Below, in pieces: positions 20,336-32,277 of a stretch of DNA of 64,000 bases. Where the stretch lies: contig JABAKD010000001.1 in NCBI GenBank assembly GCA_012845835.1, positions 5,400,976 through 5,464,975 of the forward strand, given 5' to 3'. A program made the position numbers and the translations under genes. Positions within the stretch are counted from its first letter, which is position 1; every line of letters begins with the position of its first letter. The stretch is from Undaria pinnatifida. Lineage: Eukaryota; Sar; Phaeophyceae; Laminariales; Alariaceae. The notes beneath the pieces are model-generated. The model was not told where the DNA came from. It worked only from the letters and a program-made list of their open reading frames with translations, and did not search any database.

Positions 20336-21637
20336 ATGAAGGATAAGACTTGCTCGACTGACGCCCTCGAGTTGTTCAACAAGGGGACCGTCATCCCCCG
20401 CAGCGAGCGCTTCCACGTGCTTCGTGCGGATAAGGGAACCGAGTTTACGAGCGCGGCCTACCGACAGTACTGCCTGGACATCGGCATCCAGCTACAATTT
20501 GCATCGCCGAACACCCCCCAGCAGATCGGAGCGAATGAGCGTGCAGGCAGGACGATCATGAACATCGTGCGTTGCATGCTTGCTGATTCTACGCTGCCGA
20601 GCCTTCTTTGGGGAGAACTGATGCACACGGCGGTCTACCTGAGCAACCGGACTCCTCTTGCAGCCTTGCACAACGGGACGCCGTACAAGGCGCTCTACGG
20701 CAAGGACGCGCACGTTGGACACCTTCGGGTGGTCGGGGCACGGGCGTTTGTGCATGAAGAGACGCACACCAAGAAGTTGGAAAGCCGTGCGTGGGAAGGA
20801 CGGTTGGTGGGCTCCAGCCTGGACAGCAAATCCTACCGTCTCTACGACGCTCAGACGAGACGGGTGCGGGAGAGTCGCAACGTTATCTTCATTGAAACGA
20901 CTCCCGCGCCGCCTTCGTTGGACGAGCGTGGTTTTGACGACGGGGAGTTCACTTACGCCGACCAGAACGGCATGATCCGAGATGTGCGCAACTACACCAC
21001 CAACCACTCGGTCGATGCGCTTTCTCCCAATCATGCCGTCGGGGACCCGTCTGTTCTCGAGCTCGAGAGCATCTCCACCGTCAACAACCGTGACCTTGGG
21101 CTCAGCTCCGCTGACCCTTCTCCTGCCGCCGAGGATGCGCCTGCGGACGACAGCCTTGCCTCGCCTGGAGGAGTCAGCCCTCCTGAGTCGGGTAAAGGTG
21201 CACCTTCACCTGCCGCATCACCTTCCGGTCCTGCTCCGGCCGGTTCATCATCTGGTCCTGCGTCGCCGCCTGGTACGTCGGGTACTGGTTTTGCTCCAGT
21301 TGGTGCTGCATCGCGGGGTCGTTCCGCGTGTGGGCGTGGTTCATCTCGCGGTGGGCGTGACACCCGCGGTGGCTCTTCGCGTGGTGCATCTGCGCGGGGA
21401 GGGATCGCGACGCGTGGTGGACGTGGTTTGGTGAGTAGGCGTGGTTCTCGTGGTGGTCGCGGCTCCATGTCAGCCCCTCCTGACACCAGGATTACCCGGG
21501 CGATATCGCGCGTGCCCAACCAGAAGACCCTCAGCGAGCTTCGTCGGCTTTCGTACGCGTTTCCCGCGATGGGGGGTTTCCTGACGTCGCGCACAGGGAC
21601 ACCAAATTGGGATTCACGGAATACGCATACGCCGTAG
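20336..21637 (+). pseudogene. Copia A integrase core and RGG-rich linker
   Basis: 433-residue frame. The integrase core continues with LRADKGTEFTSAAY (second Asp) and TPQQIGANERAGRTIMN (catalytic Glu), then SLLWGELMHTAVYLSNRTP and the C-terminal GHLRVVGARAFVH and WEGRLVG. From about 21,180 the sequence is low-complexity Ser/Pro/Gly followed by an RGG box with many SRGG and ARGG units (to 21,470). RGG boxes usually bind RNA and are uncommon at this place in copia elements. It ends by frameshift before the RT frame at 21,607. Confidence 0.8.
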
Positions 21638-22620
21638 GGGCAGTGCAACGAGACGTTCCTCGCACCATCCAGGAAGCACGGGCCTCACCGGACGCAGCGA
21701 AGTGGAACGCAGCTGCCGAACGCGAAATGAAAAGCCTCAACGACCGCAAGGTCTACAATCTCGTCCTGCGCTCAGCTGTCCCTCCGGGAAGGAAGCGCAT
21801 CAAGTCCAAGTGGGTGTTCAAACGCAAGGCCGACGGCTCCTTCAAGGGACGTGTCGTGGCCCAGGGCTGGAACCAAGTTCCCGGACTCGACTGCGGCAGC
21901 ACCTACGCTCAGGTGTGCAGGGTCCAGAGCGTGCAAATGGTGGCGTGCATCACCGTGGAGTCCAACCTCATCTTCGACCAGATGAATGTTTCTACCGCTT
22001 TCCTCTACGCAGACATCCAAGAACAAGTGTTCGTTGAACAACCACCCGGTTTCGAAGTCAAGGACAAGGATGGAGGTGACATGGTAATGCAGCTGAAGAA
22101 GAGCCTCTACGGACTTGCTCAAAGCCCAGGCAACTGGTTCAACACCATCGATCCCGTGCTTGTCGAGATTGGCTTCGTCGCACTCAAGTCAGGCCCGTGC
22201 GTGTATTTGTACGATCACAACGGGGCCAAGATCTACCTTACTCTCTACGTCGATGACCTTCTCCTGGCCGGCAACGACTCTAACGCCATTTTGATGGTGA
22301 AAGGGAAGTTGCAAAAGCGCTTCAAAATGACCGACATGAGGGAAGCATGTCTCGTACTGGGAATGGAAATCAAGAAGGATCGCGAGGCAGGTACCTTGAC
22401 TATTTCCCAAGAGGCATACTGCAAAACGATCCTTGAACGGTTCGGGATGTCGGACTGCAAGCCAACTAGTACACCTGGTTACGGCTCCGAAATCTCTAAC
22501 AACCAGCCCGAGGACACACTTCTCATCGAGGAGGAGACGCGCAAGTACCAAGGGATCGTCGGATCGCTCATGTACATTGCGCAAGTGCTGACGTATGGCA
22601 TCATGTACGCGACAGGCTAA
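21607..22620 (+). pseudogene. Copia A reverse transcriptase
   Basis: RVT_2-type RT: AAAEREMKSLNDRKVYNLV, RIKSKWVFKRKADGSF, VVAQGWNQVPGLDCGSTYA, FDQMNVSTAFLYADIQEQVF (first catalytic Asp), VEQPPGFEV, LKKSLYGLAQSPGNWF and the active-site LYVDDLLLAGND with YVDD intact. LVLGMEIKKDREAGTLTISQ and KYQGIVGSLMYIAQ follow. An in-frame TAA at 22,618-22,620 separates it from RNase H. Confidence 0.9.
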
Positions 22621-23114
22621 CTGGCTCGCCCGATGGCGAAACCCAGCAAGGTGCACATGGTGGCGGCAAAGCATACTCTTCGCTATCTAGCAGGAACGAC
22701 CAACTTCAGCATCACCTACAAGAAAGGTGGTTTATAGCTCGCGACCTTCTCGGACACGAACTGGGCAAACAACCCTGACAACGGGAAGTCGACCTCAAGC
22801 TACGTGACGATGCTGGCGAACGCTCCGATGAGCTTCAGGTCGGGGCTGCAACGTCTGACTGCAATGTCCACCATGGAAGCGGAGCTGGTCGCGTCCGCCC
22901 TGGCGATGAAGGAAGCAGTGTTTCGCTCAAACATGCTGACGGAGCTTGGATTCGGGAAGGAGTTTGCACAAGTGCCTGTGTACTGCGACAACACGGCTAC
23001 CCTACATGCATTGGGGAACCGGTCCTTCAGCTCGAGGACCAAGCACATTGCATTACGCTACTTCTTTATCCGAGAACTGGTAACGGAGGGGAGGATCTCC
23101 ATCCATTACGTCCC
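22621..23114 (+). pseudogene. Copia A RNase H, 5' part
   Basis: Continues the RT frame: KPSKVHMVAAKHTLRYLAG, FSDTNWANNPDN (catalytic Asp; a TAG sits just before at about 22,736), STMEAELVASALAMKEAVF (Glu), VYCDNTATLHALGN (Asp) and SSRTKHIALRYFFIREL. The frame is cut at ISIHYVP by the LTR of copia B at 23,115. The rest of the domain lies at 35,261 onward. Confidence 0.85.
23110..23114. repeat. Target-site duplication of copia B, left (GTCCC)
   Basis: GTCCC directly before TGTTGGTGATAG. The same five bases follow the other LTR at 35,256-35,260. Collapsing them lets the copia A RNase H frame run through. Confidence 0.9.
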
Positions 23115-23626
23115 TGTTGGTGATAGCGGCAGTGTGTATCGGCCGAGCTGCTGTAGATCATCTGATTGGATAGTTTGAATATTGAATTGTCAATTGTAGT
23201 AAGTTGATGCTGGATATTCTGGGAATATTCTTTGTGGTACTTCGGTAGGTTGTACACAAGTACGAGCTATACAATGGACCGTAGGTGTGTATGTCAGTAC
23301 ATTGGTATGTGGTACATTGGACACTTATCCAGTAGGAAGGTTCAGGCATTGTTGCTGTACGTCTGACTATCAGGCTATTGTCATGTTAGGGGTATTGTTT
23401 GTGGTACGGGCAACAACCCGAGGGTTTTGTGGCACGTCTGAAAGTACATTAGGCCGTGTTCTGTGTTATGCGTGATCGGGTAGTTGCATAGCGTGATCCT
23501 GAGGGTGAGGTTGTGCGCGCCCACGAGCGCCCCCACCCTGCTCACTCCACCTTGCCTACCTGTCTCAGAAGGGCAATTGCTCAATAATACAACATATTTT
23601 CCCCAGAAGCCACGAGTTTACCCACA
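23115..23626 (+). repeat. Copia B 5' LTR
   Basis: 512 bp, TGTTGGTGATAGCGG ... GAGTTTACCCACA. Pairs with 34,740-35,255 (516 bp); by eye seven substitutions and one 4-bp indel, about 1.4% divergence. Confidence 0.92.
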
Positions 23627-23717
23627 CGCTATAGCGTCAAAGGTGTTTACTGCTTCGTCGTCCCCTTGGACTTCACTAGACTGCTGTACGAGAGAGGCCT
23701 GATCAACCTGTCTCATC

Positions 23718-24327
23718 ATGGCTGAACCGGGGACACCTGCGGGTGGCCGAGATCAGAGTAATCCGCAGGATGTTGGTGAGAGGATGGTTTCCCTAGAGAC
23801 GCAGTTGTCCCATCTTACGACTCTAGTCACGTCGCTTGTTGATCAACAGAAGGAGCAAGTGGAGTCCTCTGTGTCTGCTGTCGCGCCGGGAGGCGGCGGA
23901 ACAGAGTATGCTGGTGGTATGCATTCTGCCGATGATGCTACTGGCAGGACCGCGGGAGGTACGGGCGGCGATGCCCAAGGCCTTGGCGTGTCCAGCATGG
24001 GGGTCGGGAGTAGTAGCCTTGCTGGCTCAGGCTTGAACCTTAATGTATTCGCTGTTAATCGTTCCTCTGCTGGTGCTGCAAGCTTTGGTTCGATTGGGAT
24101 TGGAAGTGGGGCTGTAGGTAGCCAGTCTTTCGTTCCCGGGACTGTAGGTAGGGCTCTCGGAAGCCAGTCCTATGTTCCTCCCGAATATACTCCGTCGAGC
24201 AGGTGGTGGGAAAGTGTCGCCAGTGGAAACAATCTGATTCCTGGGGCCGGCATTACTGATACAGGAGAGAAGTTGGGTGGGGGTTCTTTCAAAGTTCCCA
24301 AGGCTCCTGTTTTCGATGGGACAGACG
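23718..24327 (+). pseudogene. Copia B gag, first part
   Basis: Begins MAEPGTPAGGRDQSN. It has a short predicted coiled coil (ERMVSLETQLSHLTTLVTSL), then a Gly/Ser-rich stretch (GRTAGGTGGDAQGLG), then FKVPKAPVFDGTD, where capsid homology starts. It is interrupted at 24,328 by inverted copia C. The natural continuation is at 30,039 (VSYPSWSQNFLLSARHN) after removing the insert and one TSD copy. Confidence 0.8.
24323..24327. repeat. Target-site duplication of copia C, left (AGACG)
   Basis: AGACG before TGTTGGTAAATCGG; AGACG again at 30,039-30,043 after the other LTR. Collapsing them restores the gag frame of copia B. Confidence 0.9.
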
Positions 24328-24994
24328 TGTTGGTAAATCGGTAGCTTCTGGGGAAAAGGTATTATATTATTGAGACTTCCGTCTGGAGAGACATGCTGGA
24401 AAGTGGAGTGGGTCATGTGGGCCAACTCTCCACAGCCCAGTAACAACCGCTCGTAGTCGAATACCTAAACCTCCTCGCATAGTGCCTACTCGTACATACC
24501 CGTGGGACTACTCGTGGGTGATACCACGAGACGATCCCTGTAACTTACCTCCGTGACACAACGTATATAACTGTAACTTATTGCTAGGCTGTTCGTTGAG
24601 ACAAGCTATATCGTGTTAGCAACACTACAGGAATGTTCCTACTCGTCAATGTGTCCAATGAACACGAAGGGGGCGAGCATGGTAGGCGCGTTGCTCCGAT
24701 CTCCCAACGTCTTCTCGGTGGAATGCACACTCGGAATACCACGTCACACGCCGACACTACAACAACCAAACAATCCGCACGATCCTATTGGTCAAGTGTC
24801 TGACGTACTCCAACGTACTACATACCAACATACCGACAGAGACACCTTCGTCCGTTGTATTAACCCGACACACTACAAAGAGTATTCTCGGAACATCCTG
24901 CTCAACAACAATGAGTGACAGCAGTTCTCATATTCAAACTGTCCAATCAGATTATCCTATCACAGCAGCCGATACACTGCCGCTACCACGAACA
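24328..24994 (-). repeat. Copia C LTR (3' LTR, minus orientation)
   Basis: 667 bp. Compared by eye with 29,372-30,038 it shows two substitutions (near 24,471 and 24,791) and no indel. Its reverse complement starts TGTTCGTGGTAGCGGCAGTG, recognisably related to the copia B LTR start, so C and B belong to one family. A purine tract (GGGAGGG on the minus strand) abuts it at 24,995. Confidence 0.92.
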
Positions 24995-27900
24995 CCCTCC
25001 CTAGGGGCTGTTGTATCAACCAGACCAAGTACTTATCAAGAAAAACAAAATCAAAAACAATTCAGACTTCTACTTCCTAGAGCCCAGCGCAAAGTCATTT
25101 CTGCGAGCGCAATCGCACCTGAGCTGTCCTAAAGGACCTCTATCTTACGAGGCTTCACACGGGATCTCAGAAACAGGAGCACTCCGTTCACGAACAGAGA
25201 GCCTCCTTCATACCATCCGCCATCGCAAGGTACTCTGCCTCAGAAGTCGACTGCGAAACGCATTTCTACGTCCTAGAAATCCAAATCAAAACAACAAATA
25301 TCTCAGCTACAAAAACAACCATCGATCCTGAAACTGATCTACGGTCAGTAGCCTAATCTCGCAACGTCGGTACCTACGAACTACAAACAATACCAGCGTA
25401 CCTGCTATGTCTACCAAACTATCTGTTCAAACTATGTCAACCGAACAAACTTCAAAACAAAATTAAATGCGCCATTTCCAGACGATTATGCAGGATCTTC
25501 CGGGTTGCTTTCTAGTGGCTCTTCGTTGGCTCGTTGGGTGCCTGCCACAGTTCGCACAGCGGTCAAGGTATCAGTTCTCGTCTCGCTGGCGATCCATGCT
25601 GGCTCCACACCACCTCTCGGCCACCACCTCTTCGAACGGCACATTTTCTGCCTCGCCATCCTCCAACAAGGACCTGTATCGCTGGCAAGGGAAGGAGGGA
25701 TAGGGCTGATGCGACAAACAATTAACGTCTCGAGAAAAACTCCTCACGTAGTATCTCGCCCGAGAAATCTCAATCGTGCCAGCCCCGCGGTCACCTAAAT
25801 TATTCGCAACCAATAAAGAACTTGACCTCACCCAAATTCTTCGTAGAAACAGATTCGTCTGCTGCTGCTGCCATAAAAACTTCAGCCAGACTAATCGTTC
25901 CTGCATACAGAATGTCATCCACATGAATCACATCCATCCCCACTACCGTCTCCCTTCACGAAACGCAGGACACAGGGGTCTGAAAAACACTGCTCGAAAC
26001 ACCAGTCTAGATGCTTGCCTTCGTCCGTACAAACTCTTGTGTTCAAACGAAAAACTTTTCCTGACACCAAACCACAGCCAGGAGGCAACTCCATCAACAC
26101 TTCGTGATCCAATTCCGACCGAGCAAATGCTTGCTCAATCCGAGTGAAATAATTCCAAATTGTACTTGCTCGCCAACGCCACTACCAATCTATGAGATAC
26201 AGCATTTTTTGCGGTAGGCAAGAAAGTCTCAAGACAGTCCACACCGTACTTCCGCTTGTAGTTCTTCACTACAAGCCTAGCCTTGGCTTTCACTATCTTT
26301 CCTTTTTCGTCTGCTTTCCATTCGAAAACCCTTTCAGCAATCACATTTACAGCCTATTGGGACTTTTACTGCCAACGTGAACGTTCTTGCTCTCATCAAG
26401 CCTTCAACCTCTGCAGACCTGGCTCCTTCCCAAATCTTGGCGTACAACGCTGGGCTACATGATAGCTACCAGGCTCTGACCCAACATCTTGAATCAGTAA
26501 CTATGGCAATTCCATTTCTACCTACTGCTACAAGGGCATACACTATGTCTTATGCGAAGATGGATCCAAAATTGAATACGAGTGCAGACGCGATCTACTC
26601 CTTGACTGCACAGGTTTCGCACGCGAGTTCTATCATCTCACACTTCACCATTCTCGCGAGTAACAGTACTGCAGTCAGCAAGCTCAGCGACAAACCGCGA
26701 AATACGATCGGCAAAAGGGGACGCCTCTGCCTCCATCTGTCTTCCCGACCCAATCAACTCGTCACCATTATGCCCTCCCGGCCCAATCGACTCTACCTCA
26801 TCATTCCCTCCCGGATCCCCCGTCTCTACCACCTCCTCCTCTATATTTTGCCCTCCCTACTCCTGCCCATCAGTCTCAGGCGCTGCAGAAGACACACAAA
26901 AGGGGGCGACTCAATCAGAGAAAATATTCACGGGCGAAAGCGATTCACAACGGAAGATGGAACACAAGAGGAATGACCTACTACACTGCCCGCATCAACC
27001 GAGACAACATCATTAACTCCCGCACCAGAAAGTGCGACAGCACGTTTCAAAAGTGTGTGGGCAACTGCTCTTCCAACAGGCGACCATACCTCGTTTTCTA
27101 CATCGTCGCTACTATCCGTCACTATCCTCCCCTACCTCCTCTGCGACCCTATCGGCAGACAAGATTGCAGTGGAGGGAGCTGTGACGGCAACACCTCCCA
27201 TGGCAACAGCAGTTTGGACGGTCGCTGTCACCTGCAGGGCGTTGGCTTCAAAAACAAAACGGATACGGTCCGTCAGGACGAGGTTCTCCATACCACATTT
27301 CATACGGTGATTTAGTCTCAGGGTTAGCGGAGCACGCAGTGTGATTCATGGCTTCGCAAGCCCAGTGCATTGCCTCAGCCCAGAGTATATCAGTCTTATG
27401 TAATCGCACATATTCAAAAAGAACTTTAGCCTGGATACGAGCCGCCACCGCGGCCTCCTATATCAATCCCAACCCACGCTATGCAACACCACTATATTGC
27501 GGACTATAATCCAGTGTGAACTCTTGTTTGATCAAAAGCTCGTGGCACACAGATGCAAATCCCTTCCGAAAAACTTCCCTCCATCGTCAGATCTAACAAT
27601 CTCAACCTATGACGGGACACCATCAGCACGCACACTGCAAGAAAACTCCGAACAGCACTCCCTGCGTCTGATTCATTTTTCAAGAAATACATCCATGCAT
27701 GCCTTGTGAAATCATTCTCCACAAACATGGGGTAGCGCTGTACCCCCTACGGACACAATGTCCTTTCTCCCTCCCAGGTCAACAAAAACAAATCTCTCTG
27801 CCCAACTTTTATCTTATCAATCTACGTTTAGCATCAAGCGAATGAGCATAAATGTTGTTAACTCGTTCACATCCATCGTGGTTTCCTGCTTGCAGTATTA

Positions 27901-29371
27901 AATCAGTCAACACCGAACAAATAGAGTCTTCTCCTAGACGATACGCGTTCAGCATGCCATGAACGTTAGGAAATATCACTTTGTCCTTCAAACGCAGTCA
28001 TCACCACATCAGGACCATCAACACACATTCCATGACCTGGCACACATCTAAATCGGAGATGATTGTTGTATCCTAAGTTGGGGGAATACAACACTTTCTT
28101 TCACTCTACTACGGATTATTCGTTGTCAGCAGTCACAAACACCAACAACACGAATACCAACTTCAGGTTGCAGCGAAAATGCTACCACACCATTCATGCT
28201 ACAAGTCGCACAGGATGGCACCTAAAAATGATACCATGCATGTTCGACAATTAGAGTTGTTCAAACTGGTTTGAGAGAAAAACACTACACTCTCTGCTGA
28301 TGCACCTTACCCACACTGGGTCATTTCTCTTACCAGGGGGTCAGTTGGAAAACAATGTCAGTCATCGGAATATCAGCCTCAGAAACAAGCGTCTCATACA
28401 GATTTTGTGTCGGGCACTCATCAGAAAATTCAAATTCTGTCACCACAAGGGATACGATACTTCAGTGCCGTACAGTACCGTTGAATCCAGGAGCTTTGGG
28501 AACTTTGAAAAAGACCCCCACCCAACCTCTCTCCGAATTATATATGTCAGCCCCAGGAATCCATGTATTTCCACTGGCGACGTTTTCCCACCTCCTACTA
28601 CTCAACTGAGAAGAGGTGTGAGGAACTGAGGACTGGCTATCTAAAGCCCTACCTACAGTCCCGTGGACCGAATCGAAGTTTACTGCAGTAACAACGAACG
28701 ATCAGCATACAATGCTACACGGGGTTCAAGCCTAAGTCTACAAGACTACTACTCCCAACCATCGTGCTGGACACGCCTAGGCCTTGGGCATCGCCGCCCG
28801 TTCCTCCGACGGCCCTGCCGGCGGCACCCGATTGGTGCGCGCCAGCCTGTGGTCCCGCGTCTCTAAGTGCAACGCTCCGAACCTGCGAGGAACAATCCTC
28901 ATGAAATACACGGGGGTTCAAGTCTGGGTCTACAACACCCCACTCCAAACCCTCATGCCGGACACGCCCAAGCCTTGGGCATCGCCGCCCGTTCTTCCAA
29001 CGGTCCTGCTGGTGGCACCCAAGTGGTACACACCAGCCCCTGGTGCAACACCTACATACACAACCAGGGGACTCCATTCCTTCCTCTCCTTCTTCTTTTG
29101 TGTCTCAACAACAACCAACGCGAACAAACCCTGTTGGTGTGAAAGCTGGGGTGAGCAATACAGATACTGCGTCTCTAGGGAACTCATGAAACACATTCTC
29201 TCACCAACAACCTGCAGTTCACCCTGATGGTGGGCCGCAGGGGTCGCGTTATCCCCGTCAGCCATGACGAAGAGAGGTCGGGTGATCAAGCCGCCTCCGA
29301 CATCCATCCGACAGCCCGTCGACACAGTCCAGGGGGACGAAACAGCAGTCGACTGATGACTCGCTTAAGCG
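24995..29371 (-). pseudogene. Copia C internal region, heavily decayed
   Basis: Read on the minus strand: gag N-terminus near 29,277 (GGTGGDAQGLG-type sequence), with a ~189-bp tandem duplication at about 28,719-29,100. Then a GAG-pre-integrase remnant with NIYAHS (27,809-27,991), integrase pieces including LWAEAMHWACEAMNHTACS (27,248-27,728), RT pieces VFEWKADEKGKIVKAKARL (26,135-26,344) and ATC/RT tail (25,571-25,924), and RNase H scraps to 25,050. Every domain has frameshifts or stops, and parts of RT and RNase H are deleted. The parent family is that of copia B. It encodes nothing functional. Confidence 0.85.
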
Positions 29372-30038
29372 TGTTGGTAAATCGGTAGCTTCTGGGGAAA
29401 AGGTATTATATTATTGAGACTTCCGTCTGGAGAGACATGCTGGAAAGTGGAGTGGGTCATGTGGGCCAACTCTCCACAGCCCAGTAACAACCGCTCGTAG
29501 TCGAATACCTAAACTTCCTCGCATAGTGCCTACTCGTACATACCCGTGGGACTACTCGTGGGTGATACCACGAGACGATCCCTGTAACTTACCTCCGTGA
29601 CACAACGTATATAACTGTAACTTATTGCTAGGCTGTTCGTTGAGACAAGCTATATCGTGTTAGCAACACTACAGGAATGTTCCTACTCGTCAATGTGTCC
29701 AATGAACACGAAGGGGGCGAGCATGGTAGGCGCGTTGCTCCGATCTCCCAACGTCTTCTCGGTGGAATGCACACTCGGAATACCACGTCACACGCCGACA
29801 CTACAACAACCAAACAATCCGCACGATCCTATTGGCCAAGTGTCTGACGTACTCCAACGTACTACATACCAACATACCGACAGAGACACCTTCGTCCGTT
29901 GTATTAACCCGACACACTACAAAGAGTATTCTCGGAACATCCTGCTCAACAACAATGAGTGACAGCAGTTCTCATATTCAAACTGTCCAATCAGATTATC
30001 CTATCACAGCAGCCGATACACTGCCGCTACCACGAACA
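29372..30038 (-). repeat. Copia C LTR (5' LTR, minus orientation)
   Basis: Second 667-bp LTR, about 99.7% identical to 24,328-24,994 by eye. It is followed by the target duplication AGACG. Confidence 0.92.
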
Positions 30039-30936
30039 AGACGTGTCCTACCCCTCATGGTCGCAGAATTTTCTGCTAAGTGCCCGGCACAACAATCTGT
30101 ATGAGGCGTTTGTTTCCGAGACTGAGATTCCGATTGCTGACATTGGCTTCGACTTGACCCCCTGGGTAGAGAAAGGATTCAGTGTGGGTGTGCTGCGTCA
30201 GGCTGAGATTGGCATGGTGGTTTCTGTTCGACTGCTTGAAGAAGGATAGTCTGAAAACTATGGTTCGCCACGCTGGTTCTTCCAGCAAGGATTTTCGAGT
30301 GCTGAAAGATCATTTTCTGCCGTTGAGCCAGAGTCAGGTTCGTGTGCAGGAGGAGAAACTCAAATCACTGCGCATGCGTTCGAATGAGAATCCCTCGATC
30401 TTCTTTGCATCTGTGAGAGAGACGCTTGGCGTGCTTCAAATGCTGGAATTCAAGAAAGATGACAGAGAGGTGTACAACCTGATGCTCGAGGGGCTGTCGC
30501 ATGAATATAAGACTCTGCGTGAAACTCTGGTGGTGTTCTGCCCGAATGACCCGTCGTTCATAGAGACTAAAGTGCGTTACGGTACCTCGACTTGCAGACT
30601 CAAGGTGGTCCGAAGAAACACAGTGTTGCTCTGATGTCTAGGCCTGGGAAGAAGAGTGCAAAGAAGCAAAACTACAAGTCAAGGTCTAACTCCGAGTCTG
30701 ATTCATCTAAGAAAACGGTGTTTCAAGGGAAGTGTTTCAAGTGTGGGGAGGTCGGTCACGTTAAGAAGGACTGTCTGGCTCGTGTGATCGCTCATCCCTC
30801 CCAGACCGGATCATCCAAGGACGCCAAGAATGAAAACGGTGAGATATCTGAGTTGTTAGTGCTTCTGTCCCAAACTGACTCGGACCTGAGGGATACCTGG
30901 AATGATACCATGGTGTTTCTGTCCCAAAATCTCTGA
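30039..30936 (+). pseudogene. Copia B gag, second part with zinc knuckle
   Basis: Frame 30,039-30,249 continues the capsid (YPSWSQNFLLSARHNNLYEAF). A frameshift near 30,230 passes to 30,182-30,634 with DHFLPLSQSQVRVQEEKL and FASVRETLGVLQMLEF. A second shift near 30,595 leads to 30,592-30,936 with the CCHC knuckle GKCFKCGEVGHVKKDC intact. Gag coats genomic RNA. Two frameshifts make this copy non-productive as it stands. Confidence 0.8.
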
Positions 30937-30987
30937 AACGATTAGAGTGATGACACGTATTTTGCATCGTGGTATGACTCTGTACTG

Positions 30988-31797
30988 GTGAATTGGATGA
31001 ATTCTTATGGTGCTGATATTCCAACGCTGTATAGTGAAGTGGCGGACAGGATAAGGAACTATGTCGGTAGTGATCGTGTTATTCGTGATTCTATTCTTGA
31101 ATATGCAACTCTCACGAAGAAGAGGTGTATCGAAGATTGGTATGCAGACACAGGTATCGCTTTCCACATGACAGATTCTCTCTCGTGTATGAAGGATGTG
31201 AAGCCTTGCCACAAGAATGTAAAGGGAATTGGTGGCGTGACTTGTGAGGTAGCTCTTTCAGGAACTCTGGAATTGGTGTTCGTGTCTGCTGACAACGAGC
31301 ATTTGGTAGAGTTGAAGAATGTGCTGTACTGTCCCAAATTGGGGTACAATCTTTTTTCCCCCAGCGCAGAATTTGATGGCGAGTCATGGAATGGTCTTGG
31401 TGGTCCTCGTAGTGTGATGACTGCTTTCCACGGACATGTGACTTTTGAGAATTTCGATGGCATGCTTGTTGCGACTGCGTATCGTGTGGGTGATGACTCT
31501 ATTGGATCCGTGTTGGCGGCCCTCACTCCTTCAAACCCCAAGCACGAAACGAGTATGGATGTGAATGACTTTCATAACATTTATGCTCACTCACATGAAG
31601 GATTGCTTCGTACTACTGCAAAGCGACTGGGTTTCAAGTTGACTGGTAGCCTAGATGCTTGTACGGGATGTTCGATGTCGGAGGCAATGAGAAAAGGGAT
31701 TGCTCGTGAAACTAAATGTAGATCAGATAAAAAGTTAGGGAGAGTTTATGTTGACCTGGGAGGGAAGAAGGCCGTTGTGTCCATAGGGGGAAAGTAA
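30988..31797 (+). pseudogene. Copia B protease and GAG-pre-integrase
   Basis: WYADTGIAFHMTDSLS is the protease active site (DTG in place of the more usual DSGA). LKNVLYCPKLGYNLFSP follows as in other copia proteases. NIYAHSHEGLLRTTAK with DACTGCSMSEAMRKG is the integrase zinc-binding region, and VYVDLGGKK holds the first catalytic Asp. A single in-frame TAA at 31,795-31,797 separates this from the rest of integrase, in the same frame. Confidence 0.85.
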
Positions 31798-32277
31798 TAC
31801 CCCATAATTGTGAAGGATGATTTCACAAGGCGTGCATGGATCTATTTCCTGAGAAGTAAATCAGACGCTGCGAGTGCTTTCCGGAGGGTTCTTGCTAGTG
31901 TGCGTGCTGATGGAATCCCATCATTGGTTGAGATTGTTAGATCTGACAATGGAGGGGAGTTTTTCGGTGGAGAATTTGCATCTGTGTGCAATGAGCTCTT
32001 GATTAAGCAAGAGTTCACCCCAGCTTACAGTCCTCAATACAACGGTGTTGCAGCGCGTGGCTTGGGATTGATAGAGGAGGCCGCAATTGCGGCTCGTGTC
32101 CAGGCGAAAGTTCTTTTTGGCCATGTACAGTTACTTAAGACTGACAGACTCTGGGCTGAGGCAATGCACTGGGCTTGCGAGGCACTTAATCACACGGCTT
32201 GTTCTGCTAACCCCGATTCCAAGTCGCCGTATGAAATGTGGTATGGGGAAGCTCGTCTAAACCTTCTCATTTTTTGA
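31798..32277 (+). pseudogene. Copia B integrase core
   Basis: Continues in frame after the stop: KDDFTRRAWIYFLRSKSDA, EIVRSDNGGEFFGGEF (second Asp), then YSPQYNGVAARGLGLIEEA. At the catalytic Glu position (usually NGVAER) codon GCG gives Ala. LWAEAMHWACEALNHTACS and KSPYEMWYGE are standard. A frameshift near 32,260 leads to the C-terminal linker frame 32,238-32,744. Confidence 0.85.

Larger units (their letters stand above)
24328..30038 (-). mobile_element. Copia C, non-autonomous Ty1/copia nested in copia B
   Basis: Complete insertion of 5,711 bp in minus orientation with two near-identical LTRs and TSD AGACG, sitting in the gag of copia B. LTR identity says it moved recently, while its coding region is ruined. 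It was therefore probably copied in trans by proteins of a functional relative. Confidence 0.9.

Noticed and set aside
21031-21648. 205-codon minus-strand ORF rich in Pro/Arg
   Set aside because: Antisense shadow of the copia A RGG/Pro-rich linker; high GC removes stops on the opposite strand.
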